Shown here piece by piece: positions 36,835 through 45,240 of a stretch of 64,000 bases of DNA (positions are counted from its first letter, which is position 1; each line of letters begins with the position of its first letter). The stretch is taken from NCBI RefSeq assembly GCF_900107145.1, contig NZ_FNOW01000013.1, positions 1-64,000 on the forward strand, in the 5' to 3' direction. A program made the position numbers and the translations under genes. The notes beneath the pieces were generated by a model, which was given only the letters and a program-made list of their open reading frames with translations, did no database searches and was not told where the DNA came from. The DNA is from Allochromatium warmingii. GTDB taxonomy: Bacteria > Pseudomonadota > Gammaproteobacteria > Chromatiales > Chromatiaceae.

Positions 36835-38109
36835 ATGACTGACGCCACCATCACCGATATTCCCGCTTACATGACCGACCTCGGGCACCGCGCCCGCGCC
36901 GCGTCACGCCAGCTCGCTCGCGCCAGCACCGCAGCGAAAAATCACGCGCTCTTAGCGATTGCCGCGCAGCTTGAGCAAGAACGCGCCGCGCTGACCGCCG
37001 CCAATCAACAGGATCTCGCCGCCGGTGCCGCCAAAGGACTAGATGCGGCGCTGCTCGACCGGCTCGAACTGACCGCCAGCCGCATCGACGCCATGATTGA
37101 AGGTGTGCGCCAAGTCGCCACCCTGCCCGATCCAGTCGGCGCGATCACCGATCTCAATTATCGGCCCAGCGGCATTCAGGTCGGGCGGATGCGCGTGCCG
37201 CTCGGCGTGGTCGGGATCATTTATGAATCACGCCCCAATGTCACCGCCGATGCTGCCGCGCTCTGTCTCAAATCAGGTAATGCCACCGTCTTGCGCGGGG
37301 GTTCCGAGGCGTTCGCGTCCAATCAAGCTATCGCCCGCTGCATTCAAGCTGGATTAGTCGCCGCCGGTCTGCCCGAAGACGGCGTGCAAGTCGTTGCCAC
37401 CACTGACCGCGCCGCTGTCGGGGCAATGGTCGCCATGCCCGAGGCGATTGATGTCATCATTCCACGCGGCGGAAAAAGCCTGATTGAGCGCATCAGCCGC
37501 GAGGCGCGGGTGCCAGTGATTAAACATCTCGATGGCATCTGTCATGTGTATATCGACGCCCATGCCGATCTTGATAAAGCCTATGCGATTGCGATCAATG
37601 CCAAAACTCAGCGTTATGGCACCTGCAACACAATGGAAACGCTATTAGTGGATGCGCCGGTCGCCGCCGCGATCCTGCCGCGCTTGGCGGCTGCCTATCG
37701 TGATAAAGGCGTCGAACTGCGCGGCTGCCCGCAGACCTGCGCACTGATCGCCGAGGCTGTGCCCGCGACTGACGCCGACTGGGATAGCGAATATCTCGCC
37801 CCCATCTTGTCGATTCGCGTCGTCGCTGGGCTGGAGGCCGCGATGGAGCACATCGCCCGTCATGGCTCGGCGCACACCGATGCGATTGTCACCGAGGACT
37901 ATGCGCGGGCACGGCGGTTTTTGCGCGAAGTCGATTCGAGTTCAGTGATGGTCAATGCTTCGACGCGCTTCGCCGATGGCTTTGAATACGGCTTGGGCGC
38001 GGAAATCGGCATCAGCACTGACAAATTCCATGCGCGTGGCCCGGTCGGGCTAGAGGGGCTGACCTCGGTAAAATTCGTCGTGCTCGGGGATGGTGAGGTG
38101 CGCGGCTGA
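36835..38109 (+). CDS. proA: Glutamate-5-semialdehyde dehydrogenase (gamma-glutamyl phosphate reductase)
   Basis: 424 residues from the ATG at 36835 ([17 protein letters not shown]); a TTG at 36817 is in frame but unlikely. ProA reduces gamma-glutamyl phosphate with NADPH in proline synthesis. The family signature [20 protein letters not shown] is present, as is the catalytic cysteine in the [17 protein letters not shown] region. [29 protein letters not shown] is also typical, and the ending is [19 protein letters not shown] returns to the chromosomal level here after the AT-rich island. proB is not adjacent. Confidence 0.97.
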   Translation: MTDATITDIPAYMTDLGHRARAASRQLARASTAAKNHALLAIAAQLEQERAALTAANQQDLAAGAAKGLDAALLDRLELTASRIDAMIEGVRQVATLPDPVGAITDLNYRPSGIQVGRMRVPLGVVGIIYESRPNVTADAAALCLKSGNATVLRGGSEAFASNQAIARCIQAGLVAAGLPEDGVQVVATTDRAAVGAMVAMPEAIDVIIPRGGKSLIERISREARVPVIKHLDGICHVYIDAHADLDKAYAIAINAKTQRYGTCNTMETLLVDAPVAAAILPRLAAAYRDKGVELRGCPQTCALIAEAVPATDADWDSEYLAPILSIRVVAGLEAAMEHIARHGSAHTDAIVTEDYARARRFLREVDSSSVMVNASTRFADGFEYGLGAEIGISTDKFHARGPVGLEGLTSVKFVVLGDGEVRG

Positions 38110-38270
38110 GGCCGATGCGGGCGCGGATTGAGAATTGTCAATCTGGCGTCCGCGCATGTAGGATTAAGCCCAGAACCGAACAGCTTGTCAGCGTGAGTGC
38201 TGGCTGTCTGCCAGCGGCCCGCGCAGATTCTGTGTACCGATATTATAAAAGTGTGGATGGAGGAGTTGTT

Positions 38271-39728
38271 ATGGCACGTATCGTGATTCTCGGGGCCGGT
38301 ATTTCCGGTCACACAGCCGCCCGCTATCTGGGTAAATGGGTTGGCAAAAAACACGAAGTCATCGTGGTTTCGCCGAAAGCGAAATGGAATTGGATCCCCT
38401 CCAATATTTGGGTGGGCGTGGGTGAAATGAACGAATCTCAGGTCACCTTTGATCTGGAACCCGTTTATAAAAAAATCAATGTCGCCTTTCATCAGGCGCG
38501 AGCGATTTCTATTAACCCAGAAGGGAGCGCCGCGCATTCCAAGCCATTCGTCACGGTCGAATATACCGATCCAGCACGCGCCGGTGAATCAGCTAATATC
38601 GAATATGATTATCTGATTAACGCCACCGGCCCCAAACTTAATTTCGGTGCAACGCCGGGATTAGGGCCAGAGACTGGCTATACCATGTCAGTTTGTACGC
38701 CAGAACATGCCGTCGAAGCCAATGAAAAATTGCGCGACTGTATCGCTGACATGCAAAACGGCGCGACAAAAACCTTCGTTATTGGCACTGGGCATGGCAT
38801 GTGTACCTGTCAAGGTGCCGCCTTCGAATATATTTATAATGTCGATCATGTCTTGCGCGAAGCGGGGGTGCGTGATCGCGCCCGCTTGGTCTGGATTAGC
38901 AATGAATATGAACTCGGTGATTTTGGCATGGGCGGCGTGCATATCACTCGCGGCGGATATGTCACCAATGGCAAGGTGTTCGGCGAATCGCTGATGGTCG
39001 AACGCGGCATAGAATGGATTACCCGCGCTGCTGTGACCAAAGTCGAGCCGGGTAAAATTTATTACGAGCAACTCGACGGCAGTCAGCATGAATTAGCATT
39101 CGATTTCTCGATGCTGATTCCGCCGTTTTCGGGCGTTGGCTTCAAAGCCTATAACCAATCGGGCACGGATATTACCGAGCAAGTGTTTGCGCCCAATGGC
39201 TTTATGAAGGTCGATGCTGACTATAATCCCAAACCGTTTGAAGAATGGAGTAAAGCCGATTGGCCGAAAACCTATCAAACGCCCAACTATAAAAATATCT
39301 TTGCTATTGGCATCGCCTTCGCACCGCCGCATCCGATTAGCAAGGTAATGAAAAGCCCAAGCGGAATGCAAATTAGCCCCACGCCGCCGCGTACCGGAAT
39401 GCCCTCAGCGACGATTGGCAAAGCCGTCGCTGAAAATATCCGCGATCTTTTAAATGGCGCAACCGAATTGCGCCATACCGCGTCAATGGGTGAAATGGGC
39501 GCAGCCTGCGTTGCATCAACCGGCATGGATATTTTTAAGGGCACAGCCGCAACCATGACTGTCTTTCCGGTGGTGCCGGATTATGAAACCTATCCGCAAT
39601 ATGGGCGTGATATGGATTTGACGTTTGGCGAAATTGGTTTAGCTGGGCATTGGATGAAATACATTCTTCATCATGTTTTCATCTATCAGGCCAAATTACG
39701 TCCGGGTTGGTCGATTCTGCCCGATTGA
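38271..39728 (+). CDS. Sulfide:quinone oxidoreductase-like FAD-dependent protein
   Basis: 485 residues from MARIVILGAGISGHTAARYLG, with GGAGGAG before the ATG; the open frame further upstream is not conserved-looking. Two Rossmann motifs are seen: GAGISGHTAARYL (8-20) and VIGTGHGMCTCQG (170-182). Later motifs FDFSMLIPPFSGVG and NIFAIGIAFAPPHP are in the style of SQR and flavocytochrome-c sulfide dehydrogenase flavoproteins. Candidate redox cysteines are C142 (SVCTPEH), C178 and C180 (MCTC), and C413 (GAACVAST). A role in sulfide oxidation at the membrane quinone pool is inference. The next gene is a small basic protein that could help membrane binding. Confidence 0.75.
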   Translation: MARIVILGAGISGHTAARYLGKWVGKKHEVIVVSPKAKWNWIPSNIWVGVGEMNESQVTFDLEPVYKKINVAFHQARAISINPEGSAAHSKPFVTVEYTDPARAGESANIEYDYLINATGPKLNFGATPGLGPETGYTMSVCTPEHAVEANEKLRDCIADMQNGATKTFVIGTGHGMCTCQGAAFEYIYNVDHVLREAGVRDRARLVWISNEYELGDFGMGGVHITRGGYVTNGKVFGESLMVERGIEWITRAAVTKVEPGKIYYEQLDGSQHELAFDFSMLIPPFSGVGFKAYNQSGTDITEQVFAPNGFMKVDADYNPKPFEEWSKADWPKTYQTPNYKNIFAIGIAFAPPHPISKVMKSPSGMQISPTPPRTGMPSATIGKAVAENIRDLLNGATELRHTASMGEMGAACVASTGMDIFKGTAATMTVFPVVPDYETYPQYGRDMDLTFGEIGLAGHWMKYILHHVFIYQAKLRPGWSILPD

Positions 39729-39817
39729 TGCCACATTGATTGCGGTCTGCGTTATCGGGCGCAGATAATAGCGCCCGTTGCATCCCAGATCACTCAAAAA
39801 CGCGAGGATTTGCTTCC

Positions 39818-39976
39818 ATGCCCGCCAAAAATAAAGAACCCTATCAGCAAGCCTATTATCCGCCGGTTCCCACTGGTTTTACGCGCTACATGCGCCAATC
39901 TATTCCGTGGCAATTCATTCGCTTTTGGATCATCAATTTCAAGATTTTCAAGCTGCTCGTGAAATCACATAATTGA
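39818..39976 (+). CDS. 52-residue basic aromatic small protein, partner of the SQR-like gene
   Basis: Starts MPAKNKEPYQQAYYPPVP at the ATG at 39818, with GAGG upstream. The C-terminal half is hydrophobic, aromatic and basic (IPWQFIRFWIINFKIFKLLVKSHN region), which fits an amphipathic or membrane-binding helix. It begins 89 bases after the SQR-like gene. Its stop codon overlaps the nadD start by four bases (TTGA). The position suggests a companion of the flavoprotein that also couples translation to nadD. I do not recognise a family. Confidence 0.6.
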   Translation: MPAKNKEPYQQAYYPPVPTGFTRYMRQSIPWQFIRFWIINFKIFKLLVKSHN

Positions 39977-40620
39977 TCGGTCTGCTCGGCGGCACCTTCG
40001 ATCCGGTGCATTTCGGTCATCTGCGGGCGGCGCTGGAATGCCTGCAAATGCTCGATCTGGCGCAGGTGCGCTTTATTCCACTGCGCGTTCCCGTGCATCG
40101 CCCGCAACCGCAAGCCAGCATCGCCCAGCGCGTGGCGATGTTGGCCGCTGCACTCGCCGATGAACCGCGCTTTGTGCTCGATCAACGCGAGCTGCATCGC
40201 GACGGCCCTTCCTATACACTGGACACCCTGCGCTCGTTGCGCGACGAATTTGGGGCTAGTCAACCGCTATGTCTGCTGATTGGCGCGGATGCCTACGCTG
40301 GGTTTCTCGACTGGCATCGCCCATTGGCGATTTTGGAGCTGGCGCATCTGGTGGTGATGCACCGCCCCGGACATGATCCGATTGCCAGCCCTGCTCTGCG
40401 CCAGCTCTATCAGGAACGCGCCTGCACCGCGCCGCACCAGCTCGCAACGCAGGCCGGGGGTCGGATTCTGTTGCAGACGCTGACGCCGCTGGATATTTCC
40501 TCGACCCGCATCCGTGCCCTCATCGCCCGTGGACACCGCCCGCGCTATCTGCTCCCCGATGCCGTGCTGACGCGCATCGAACACGATCAGCTCTATGCGC
40601 GACCGGATCGACGCGGTTGA
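39973..40620 (+). CDS. nadD: Nicotinate-nucleotide adenylyltransferase
   Basis: 215 residues from a TTG start. NadD makes deamido-NAD from nicotinate mononucleotide and ATP. The nucleotidyl-transferase motif GLLGGTFDPVHFGHLR opens the protein, and ISSTRIRALIARGH is the second family motif (ISSTxIR). DGPSYTLDTLRSLRDEFG and LLIGADAYAGFLDWHR are typical. The TTG overlaps the stop codon of the preceding small gene (TTGA), and no ATG or GTG lies closer to the conserved GGTFDP, so TTG is the best start. rsfS follows, as in most bacteria. Confidence 0.95.
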   Translation: MIGLLGGTFDPVHFGHLRAALECLQMLDLAQVRFIPLRVPVHRPQPQASIAQRVAMLAAALADEPRFVLDQRELHRDGPSYTLDTLRSLRDEFGASQPLCLLIGADAYAGFLDWHRPLAILELAHLVVMHRPGHDPIASPALRQLYQERACTAPHQLATQAGGRILLQTLTPLDISSTRIRALIARGHRPRYLLPDAVLTRIEHDQLYARPDRRG

Positions 40621-40671
40621 GCGCGACACGGCCCGCTGACACTGATGATCACTTTTTGCGCATTTAATTTG

Positions 40672-41058
40672 ATGATGAATACACACGCCCAATCCATCCC
40701 GCTTGACCAACTGAAACAAATCGTGCTTGAAACACTGGACGACATGAAAGCCCGCGATGTGCAAGTGCTTGATGTACGCGGCAAAACCGCCGTGACTGAT
40801 TATATGATCATCGCGTCCGGCACCTCGGATCGGCATGTAAAAGCGATTGCCGAAACGGTCGCATTTCGCGCCAAAGACGCGGGCGAAACCCCACTCGGCG
40901 CTGAAGGACTGGCCGAAGGCGAATGGGCATTAGTCGATCTGAACGGCGTAGTCGTCCACGTTATGCTCCCGAAAGTGCGTGACTTCTACGGCCTCGAACG
41001 GCTGTGGTCAGTGCCGACCGCCGCCACTGCCCCGCGTTTGACTATCGTCTCTGCGTGA
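40672..41058 (+). CDS. rsfS: Ribosome silencing factor RsfS
   Basis: About 128 residues from the tandem ATGs at 40672/40675; the frame is open to 40645. RsfS binds L14 and prevents 30S-50S joining in slow growth. The family core is clear: LETLDDMKARDVQVLDVRGKTAVTDYMIIASGTSDRHVKAIAE, then EGLAEGEWALVDLNGVVVHVMLPKVRDFYGLERLW. It lies 51 bases after nadD, the usual neighbour, and its stop codon overlaps the folA start (GTGA). rlmH, often next, is absent. Confidence 0.94.
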   Translation: MMNTHAQSIPLDQLKQIVLETLDDMKARDVQVLDVRGKTAVTDYMIIASGTSDRHVKAIAETVAFRAKDAGETPLGAEGLAEGEWALVDLNGVVVHVMLPKVRDFYGLERLWSVPTAATAPRLTIVSA

Positions 41059-41576
41059 AACAGCCACAGCTTGCTCTGGTCGCGGCGCTGGATCGGGCGC
41101 GGGTGATCGGGCGCGACAAGCAGCTTCCCTGGCATCTGCCAGCGGATCTGGCGCAGTTTAAGGCGCTGACGCTCGATAAACCGATTCTCATGGGGCGGCG
41201 CACTTGGGAATCACTGCCCGGACTGCTGCCGCGCCGTCGGCATCTGGTGATCTCACGCGATCCGCACTATCAAGCCGATGGATGCGACGTGTTCAACTCA
41301 CTGGATGCGGCGCTGGCGGCGGTCGCGGGTGCGGAAGTCATGGTGATCGGCGGCGCGTCGCTTTATGCGCAAACGCTACCGTTGGCGAAGCGACTGTATC
41401 TGACGTTGGTACAGACAACGGTTGCCGGTGACACCTATTTTCCTGAGTGGAATCCGGCTGACTGGCGCGAGATCAAGTGTGTTGACTATCCGGCGGATGC
41501 GCGTAACGCCTTTGCGATGCGGTTTGTGGAATTGGAGCGGGAGGAGAGCGGTCAGCGTCTAGCTGGAAGCTGGTAA
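41055..41576 (+). CDS. folA: Dihydrofolate reductase
   Basis: 173 residues from a GTG start inside the rsfS stop codon (GTGA overlap). It reduces dihydrofolate with NADPH. The family pattern is intact: LALVAALDRARVIGRDKQLPWHLPADLAQFKALT (the proline-Trp loop and the catalytic Asp), GRRTWESL, and EVMVIGGASLYAQTLP. The last 11 or so residues (ESGQRLAGSW) derive from a GCTGGAAGCTGG-type repeat and exceed the usual C terminus. The gene converges with apaH, with eight bases between stop codons. Confidence 0.95.
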   Translation: MKQPQLALVAALDRARVIGRDKQLPWHLPADLAQFKALTLDKPILMGRRTWESLPGLLPRRRHLVISRDPHYQADGCDVFNSLDAALAAVAGAEVMVIGGASLYAQTLPLAKRLYLTLVQTTVAGDTYFPEWNPADWREIKCVDYPADARNAFAMRFVELEREESGQRLAGSW

Positions 41577-41580
41577 CTGA
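41551..41580. repeat. AGCTGGAAGCTGG-type repeat at the folA 3' end
   Basis: GTCAGCGTCTAGCTGGAAGC and the following CTGGTAACT resemble, in reverse complement, the CAGCTTCCAGC runs at 2388-2427 and in lgt. It forms the last codons and the stop of folA. Confidence 0.4.
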
Positions 41581-41584
41581 TCCA

Positions 41585-42415
41585 TCACCCGGGTCGAACA
41601 TAGCCCGCACACGGAAGCTGAATCGGTTCAAAGGGGTCGCAGTCAAGCCGCAGCGCCGTGAGCGCCCCACCCCACAGACAGCCGCTATCAATCGCCCACA
41701 CATTCTCACCGCTCCAATATCCCAGCGTTGACCAGTGACCAAAAATGATTCGCTCGTTGCGGGTGCGGCGCTCCGGTACGCGGAACCAGGGCAGCAGGCC
41801 GGGCGCTTGACTGCCGATCTCGCCTTTTTCTTTAAGTGCGAGCGCACCATCAGCGGTGCAAAAGCGCATGCGCGTCAAAGCGTTGGTAATCAAGCGCAGG
41901 CGGTCGAGGCCGCTGAGTGTCGCTGACCAGCGCGTCGGTTCATTGCCGTACATCGCGTGCATAAATGTTGCATAGTCGTCTGCACGCAACACGCACTCCA
42001 GTTCATGCGCACAGGCTTGTGCCTGTGCCAGATCCCATTGCGGGGCTAATCCAGCATGAACAAGGGTCACGCCTAAGGTTGAATCGTGATGCAGCAGCGG
42101 TCGGCGACGCAACCAATCGAGCAGTTCATCGCGATCCGGCGCACGTAAAATTGCGCCAACTGTGCTGTGTTTAGAATGCTTGGCGTTGCCCACTGCAACG
42201 GCCAGCAAATGCAGATCGTGATTGCCCAGCACCACTGTCGCTGCCGCGCCGAGCGCCCGCACGCGCCGCAAAACGGCTAAGGATTCGGGGCCACGATTGA
42301 CCAGATCACCGGCTAACCAGAGCTGATCGGTCGTCGGATCGAAGGCGAGTTGATCGAGCAGGCGTGCAAATTCTGCGTAACAGCCTTGTAGATCGCCAAT
42401 GGCATAGATTGACAT
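41585..42415 (-). CDS. apaH: Symmetrical bis(5'-nucleosyl)-tetraphosphatase
   Basis: 276 residues, starting MSIYAIGDLQGCYAEF. It splits Ap4A to two ADP and also removes Np4 caps from RNA. Metallophosphatase motifs are present: GDLQGC, LAGDLVNRGPESL and LGNHDLHLL, plus FGHWSTLGYW. Length matches the family. apaG lies 28 bases upstream on the same strand, the normal apaG-apaH order; ksgA (rsmA), usually before apaG, is not here. Confidence 0.96.
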   Translation of the reverse strand: MSIYAIGDLQGCYAEFARLLDQLAFDPTTDQLWLAGDLVNRGPESLAVLRRVRALGAAATVVLGNHDLHLLAVAVGNAKHSKHSTVGAILRAPDRDELLDWLRRRPLLHHDSTLGVTLVHAGLAPQWDLAQAQACAHELECVLRADDYATFMHAMYGNEPTRWSATLSGLDRLRLITNALTRMRFCTADGALALKEKGEIGSQAPGLLPWFRVPERRTRNERIIFGHWSTLGYWSGENVWAIDSGCLWGGALTALRLDCDPFEPIQLPCAGYVRPG

Positions 42416-42443
42416 GCGACATCATACCAACACAGCGTTACGG

Positions 42444-42815
42444 TCAATGCAGGCGCGTCGAGGTCAGCGAAAACGCCGGAATCGCGGCAGTAAAGCGCGT
42501 GCCGTCGTCACCAATCAGACCATACTGACCGCGCATACTGCCGAGTGGCGTCGGCAACACCGCACCGCTGGTATAGCGGAACGACTCGCCCGGGCGCAGA
42601 TAGGGCTGCTCGCCGACGACACCTTCGCCGCGCACCTCCTGCGTCTGGCCATCGGCATCGGTGATGATCCAATGACGGTCGAGCAACTGCGCTGCCCGAG
42701 TGCCGCGATTTTCAATAGTGATGGTATAAGCAAACACATAACGCTGCTCATGCGGGGCCGAGTGCTCCGCTTGATACTGACTTTGGGCTGAGATCGCAAT
42801 GCAATAGTCGCTCAC
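42444..42815 (-). CDS. apaG: ApaG-family protein
   Basis: 123 residues with a GTG start at 42815 (VSDYCIAISAQSQY). It is a fibronectin-III-like fold found with apaH; its cellular role is not settled. Signatures are YVFAYTITIENRGTRAAQLLDRHWIITDADG, VRGEGVVGEQPYLRPGESFRYTSGAVLPTPLGSMRGQY and FTAAIPAFSL. AAAGG lies about 11 bases before the GTG. Divergent from the small membrane protein gene. Confidence 0.93.
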   Translation of the reverse strand: MSDYCIAISAQSQYQAEHSAPHEQRYVFAYTITIENRGTRAAQLLDRHWIITDADGQTQEVRGEGVVGEQPYLRPGESFRYTSGAVLPTPLGSMRGQYGLIGDDGTRFTAAIPAFSLTSTRLH

Positions 42816-42917
42816 ACCTGTGTACCTTTAACCAACTGTTGCGGCTGAATCGGCTGTTGTGCCAACCGTGAAATAGGATACACGGCCCAGAACAGCTCGG
42901 AACAGCTTCCGGTAATC

Positions 42918-42945
42918 TTGTCGGAATTTGAGATAGTTGTAGAAT
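42918..42945 (+). promoter_or_regulatory. Candidate sigma-70 promoter of the small membrane protein gene
   Basis: TTGTCG (42918-42923), 16 bases, then TAGAAT (42940-42945), five of six to the -10 consensus. The predicted start is about 30 bases before the ATG at 42983. Confidence 0.4.
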
Positions 42946-42982
42946 ATTACTAATAACTTACTTGAATTGTTGGAGCAACTGA

Positions 42983-43168
42983 ATGATCTACAGGAAGCGG
43001 CGTCATCGAAGGCCCGATCCGCTCATTGTGCTGATGTTTGCCGTCATCACGGGATTTGGCGTCACCGTGAGCTATCAAATCCTCAACAGTGCGCCAACTG
43101 AGCGCAGTGAGGTCGCCGCACAGCCGACTGTCACCCAGCCTATTGGAGCTACAGTGGCCGGTGGTTGA
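42983..43168 (+). CDS. 61-residue single-span membrane protein
   Basis: Very basic N terminus (MIYRKRRHRRPDP), one hydrophobic helix (LIVLMFAVITGFGVTVSYQIL, about residues 14-34) and a short polar tail. GGAG lies nine bases upstream of the ATG, and a promoter-like sequence is further up. The positive-inside rule places the N terminus in the cytoplasm. No family recognised; a short GACAGGAT-type repeat follows the stop codon. Confidence 0.55.
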   Translation: MIYRKRRHRRPDPLIVLMFAVITGFGVTVSYQILNSAPTERSEVAAQPTVTQPIGATVAGG

Positions 43169-43190
43169 GCGTTGGGGCAACGCTGCTTGC

Positions 43191-43303
43191 GACAGGATTT
43201 ACAGGATTCAATCAGGATTAATAAGATTATTAAACACTTGTTTTACAAGCTTTTTTAATTAAAACAATCCTGTAAATCCTGAAACACCGTGTTAATCTTG
43301 TCT
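43191..43303. repeat. GACAGGAT-family palindromic repeat, copy 3
   Basis: Left arm GACAGGATTTACAGGATTCA (43191-43210). Right arm of degenerate units, including AATCCTGTAAATCCTG, ending TTAATCTTGTCT's first part near 43303. An inner stem is AAGCTTTTTTAATT-rich. It lies between convergent genes and overlaps the stop codon of the CbiX-like gene by two bases. Confidence 0.8.
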
Positions 43304-44138
43304 AACGTGCGTGACGCAATACCTGCTGCACACGACTGGCAAGAATCTCAATCAATCTAGGATGCTCCCCAACCAATGGGGCCAGATGCAGCGGCAGCGT
43401 CGGAAACTGCGCCCTGATGCGTGCGCCGATCTGCGCCAGATCGCCGACTGGCCCGGCGTGGCGTCCGGCGGACAAAAACAGCAATGCCACGCGAATCGGT
43501 GTCTGCGCATCCTCGGATGCCAACTGCGTCAATAGCGCTTCTAATAACGGGCCGTTAAAATCATATTCCGCGCCCGCCCGCCGCTCCATCACCGCTTCGT
43601 ATAACTGCACCGTCGGCCCCAACCGCGTCGCTAACTGACGCGCCAGCCAGCGCCGCACGGCGGTGACTTCGGGAATCGGTGAGCCATGATCGACCAACAC
43701 CACGCGCTCCAGCGGTTGCGTTGCTACGGATGGAATCGCGGCAAGCTGATCCGCCAAAATCTCGACTAAACGCGGCTCACCATCCGGCAATGGGCAAAGT
43801 TCGGGCGCGATGTCGAGCCGCAACGGGCCAAGTTCGGCCTGCACCTGCGCGACTAATTCGGGGATGAACGCGGTGAGGGCGCGACTGCGACCAAAAAACA
43901 CCGGAATCAGATTAAACTCACGCTCACCAGCTTGCACCAAGCGGCGCAGGGCGACGGCGAGAATCTCGGCCGCCTGACCGTCGAGTGCGGCGGCAGGCAC
44001 GCGGTCAGCGTGTAATAACGAGACTGGCAGAACCGGCTCGCCAAGTTGTGCAGCCAGTTGCGCGGCAATGCGGCGCAGATTGCGCGTCGAATCGGCGCGG
44101 CGCGATCCGTTATCAACCAACAACAGGCGTGACGGCAC
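43302..44138 (-). CDS. CbiX/SirB-like chelatase family protein, two domains, first one degenerate
   Basis: 278 residues from a GTG start. Two tandem CbiX-type domains, as in long sirohydrochlorin/cobalt chelatases that insert metal into sirohydrochlorin. The second domain keeps both expected metal-binding histidines: H151 in VLVDHGSPIPE and H227 in LSAGRHAGPVGDL. In the first domain the equivalents are N10 (LLVDNGSRR) and A87 (GRSRALTAFIP), so it is probably structural. The start is four bases from the stop codon of the DUF454 gene, implying an operon. The metal is unknown; ferrochelation for siroheme would suit a sulfur bacterium but is inference. Confidence 0.75.
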   Translation of the reverse strand: MPSRLLLVDNGSRRADSTRNLRRIAAQLAAQLGEPVLPVSLLHADRVPAAALDGQAAEILAVALRRLVQAGEREFNLIPVFFGRSRALTAFIPELVAQVQAELGPLRLDIAPELCPLPDGEPRLVEILADQLAAIPSVATQPLERVVLVDHGSPIPEVTAVRRWLARQLATRLGPTVQLYEAVMERRAGAEYDFNGPLLEALLTQLASEDAQTPIRVALLFLSAGRHAGPVGDLAQIGARIRAQFPTLPLHLAPLVGEHPRLIEILASRVQQVLRHAR

Positions 44139-44141
44139 GCG

Positions 44142-44636
44142 CTAGGCCTCAGATGTGGGCGGCTTGGGGTGCGACTTCCAAGCGCGGGTATCGAGGGTCA
44201 CGGTCAAGGGGCTGGCAGCGGGAATCGGTGCCGGGCGCATCCCTTCCGGTCGGGTGAGAATCCACAGCGCGACGGCGCTCAGTATGCCGCCAACCAACAG
44301 CATAAACGGCCAGCGCGGGGCGGCCAGTGCAATCCAGATCGCCAGACTCGCGGCCATGCCGATCACCGCAGCGGTTTTACCCGTGCGGCAGATTTCGCCG
44401 TGTTCGAGAAAGCGCCGGATTGATGCGCCAAAATGCGGATGTTCGATCAGAAAGCGCACGCGCTGCGGGCGACTGCGTAGCCACAGCCAAGCGGCGCAAA
44501 TCCAAAACACCGTTGTCGGCATCAGCGGCACCACCATGCCCACGAAACCGAGTCCGAAGCAGAGCCAAGCTAACAGATTGTAGAGATGATGGCGGCGGCT
44601 GGCGCGGGCCGCCTGAGCGTGCGTGGGGGAGTCCAT
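44142..44636 (-). CDS. DUF454 (YbaN-like) membrane protein
   Basis: 164 residues from the ATG at 44636, which has GAGGG eight bases upstream. The family pattern LYNLLAWLCFGLGFVGMVVPLMPTTVFWICAAWLWLRSRP, then FLIEHPHFGASIRRFLEHG and GKTAAVIGMAAS, is unmistakable. Three or four membrane helices. The biochemical role of DUF454 proteins is unknown. The C-terminal tail after WILTRPEGMRP is proline-rich and variable. It is the first gene of a two-gene unit with the CbiX-like gene. Confidence 0.85.
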   Translation of the reverse strand: MDSPTHAQAARASRRHHLYNLLAWLCFGLGFVGMVVPLMPTTVFWICAAWLWLRSRPQRVRFLIEHPHFGASIRRFLEHGEICRTGKTAAVIGMAASLAIWIALAAPRWPFMLLVGGILSAVALWILTRPEGMRPAPIPAASPLTVTLDTRAWKSHPKPPTSEA

Positions 44637-44730
44637 AATCAGCCCTCGGCGTTGCGGGGGCATCAGTGTAGTGGATTTCCGCGCCAAATTCCCTGACAGC
44701 GCACGCGGTAACAGGTGCTATCAGTCGCGC

Positions 44731-45150
44731 TTAACGATGCACGCCATGATCGGCTAACCATTTGACATCCAGTTCCCAAGCGACGCTTTTCACGCCTGGC
44801 TGTGCCAAAATCAGCCCCATTGCCCGCTTTTGGTGGTCGATCAGAGCTTGTTGTGCAGCGACCATCGCCGGATCATCCTGCGCCTTGCCGACGAGCTTGG
44901 GATCAATTACCTGCAAAAAGCTGTAGGCGGGAAAATCTGGTGAACGCGGGGTCGAGATCATCGCTACGCCATCACGCAAGGCCCGCACGCGGAACTGATA
45001 TGGATACCCGGCAAGCTTGGCATCAGCCGTTAAAACATCGTCGAGCGCACCCGCCCCAGCGTCGCTGGTTGTCGCTTGTCCCCAAAAAAACAGGGCAGCG
45101 ACTAAGATAGCACCGAGCAGCAAGCTATAGTTACGTGTAAAACGATCCAT
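44731..45150 (-). CDS. Small membrane-anchored protein of unknown function
   Basis: 139 residues from the ATG at 45150. A hydrophobic N-terminal segment (YSLLLGAILVAALFFWG, about residues 9-25) could be a signal anchor. A soluble part of about 110 residues follows, with FRVRALRDGVAMISTPRSPDFPAYSFLQVIDP and MGLILAQPGVKSVAWELDVKWLADHG. This looks like a conserved compact domain but I do not recognise it. It is divergent from the adenylate cyclase gene, with about 90 bases between. Confidence 0.6.
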   Translation of the reverse strand: MDRFTRNYSLLLGAILVAALFFWGQATTSDAGAGALDDVLTADAKLAGYPYQFRVRALRDGVAMISTPRSPDFPAYSFLQVIDPKLVGKAQDDPAMVAAQQALIDHQKRAMGLILAQPGVKSVAWELDVKWLADHGVHR

Positions 45151-45240
45151 TGGGGTCAATTGGCTCTGTGGCCGTTGTCGAAGGAAGTCAGTCGATAGGA
45201 TGTCGCCTAGCGGCCAGCTATCCCATGAAAATCATCAATT

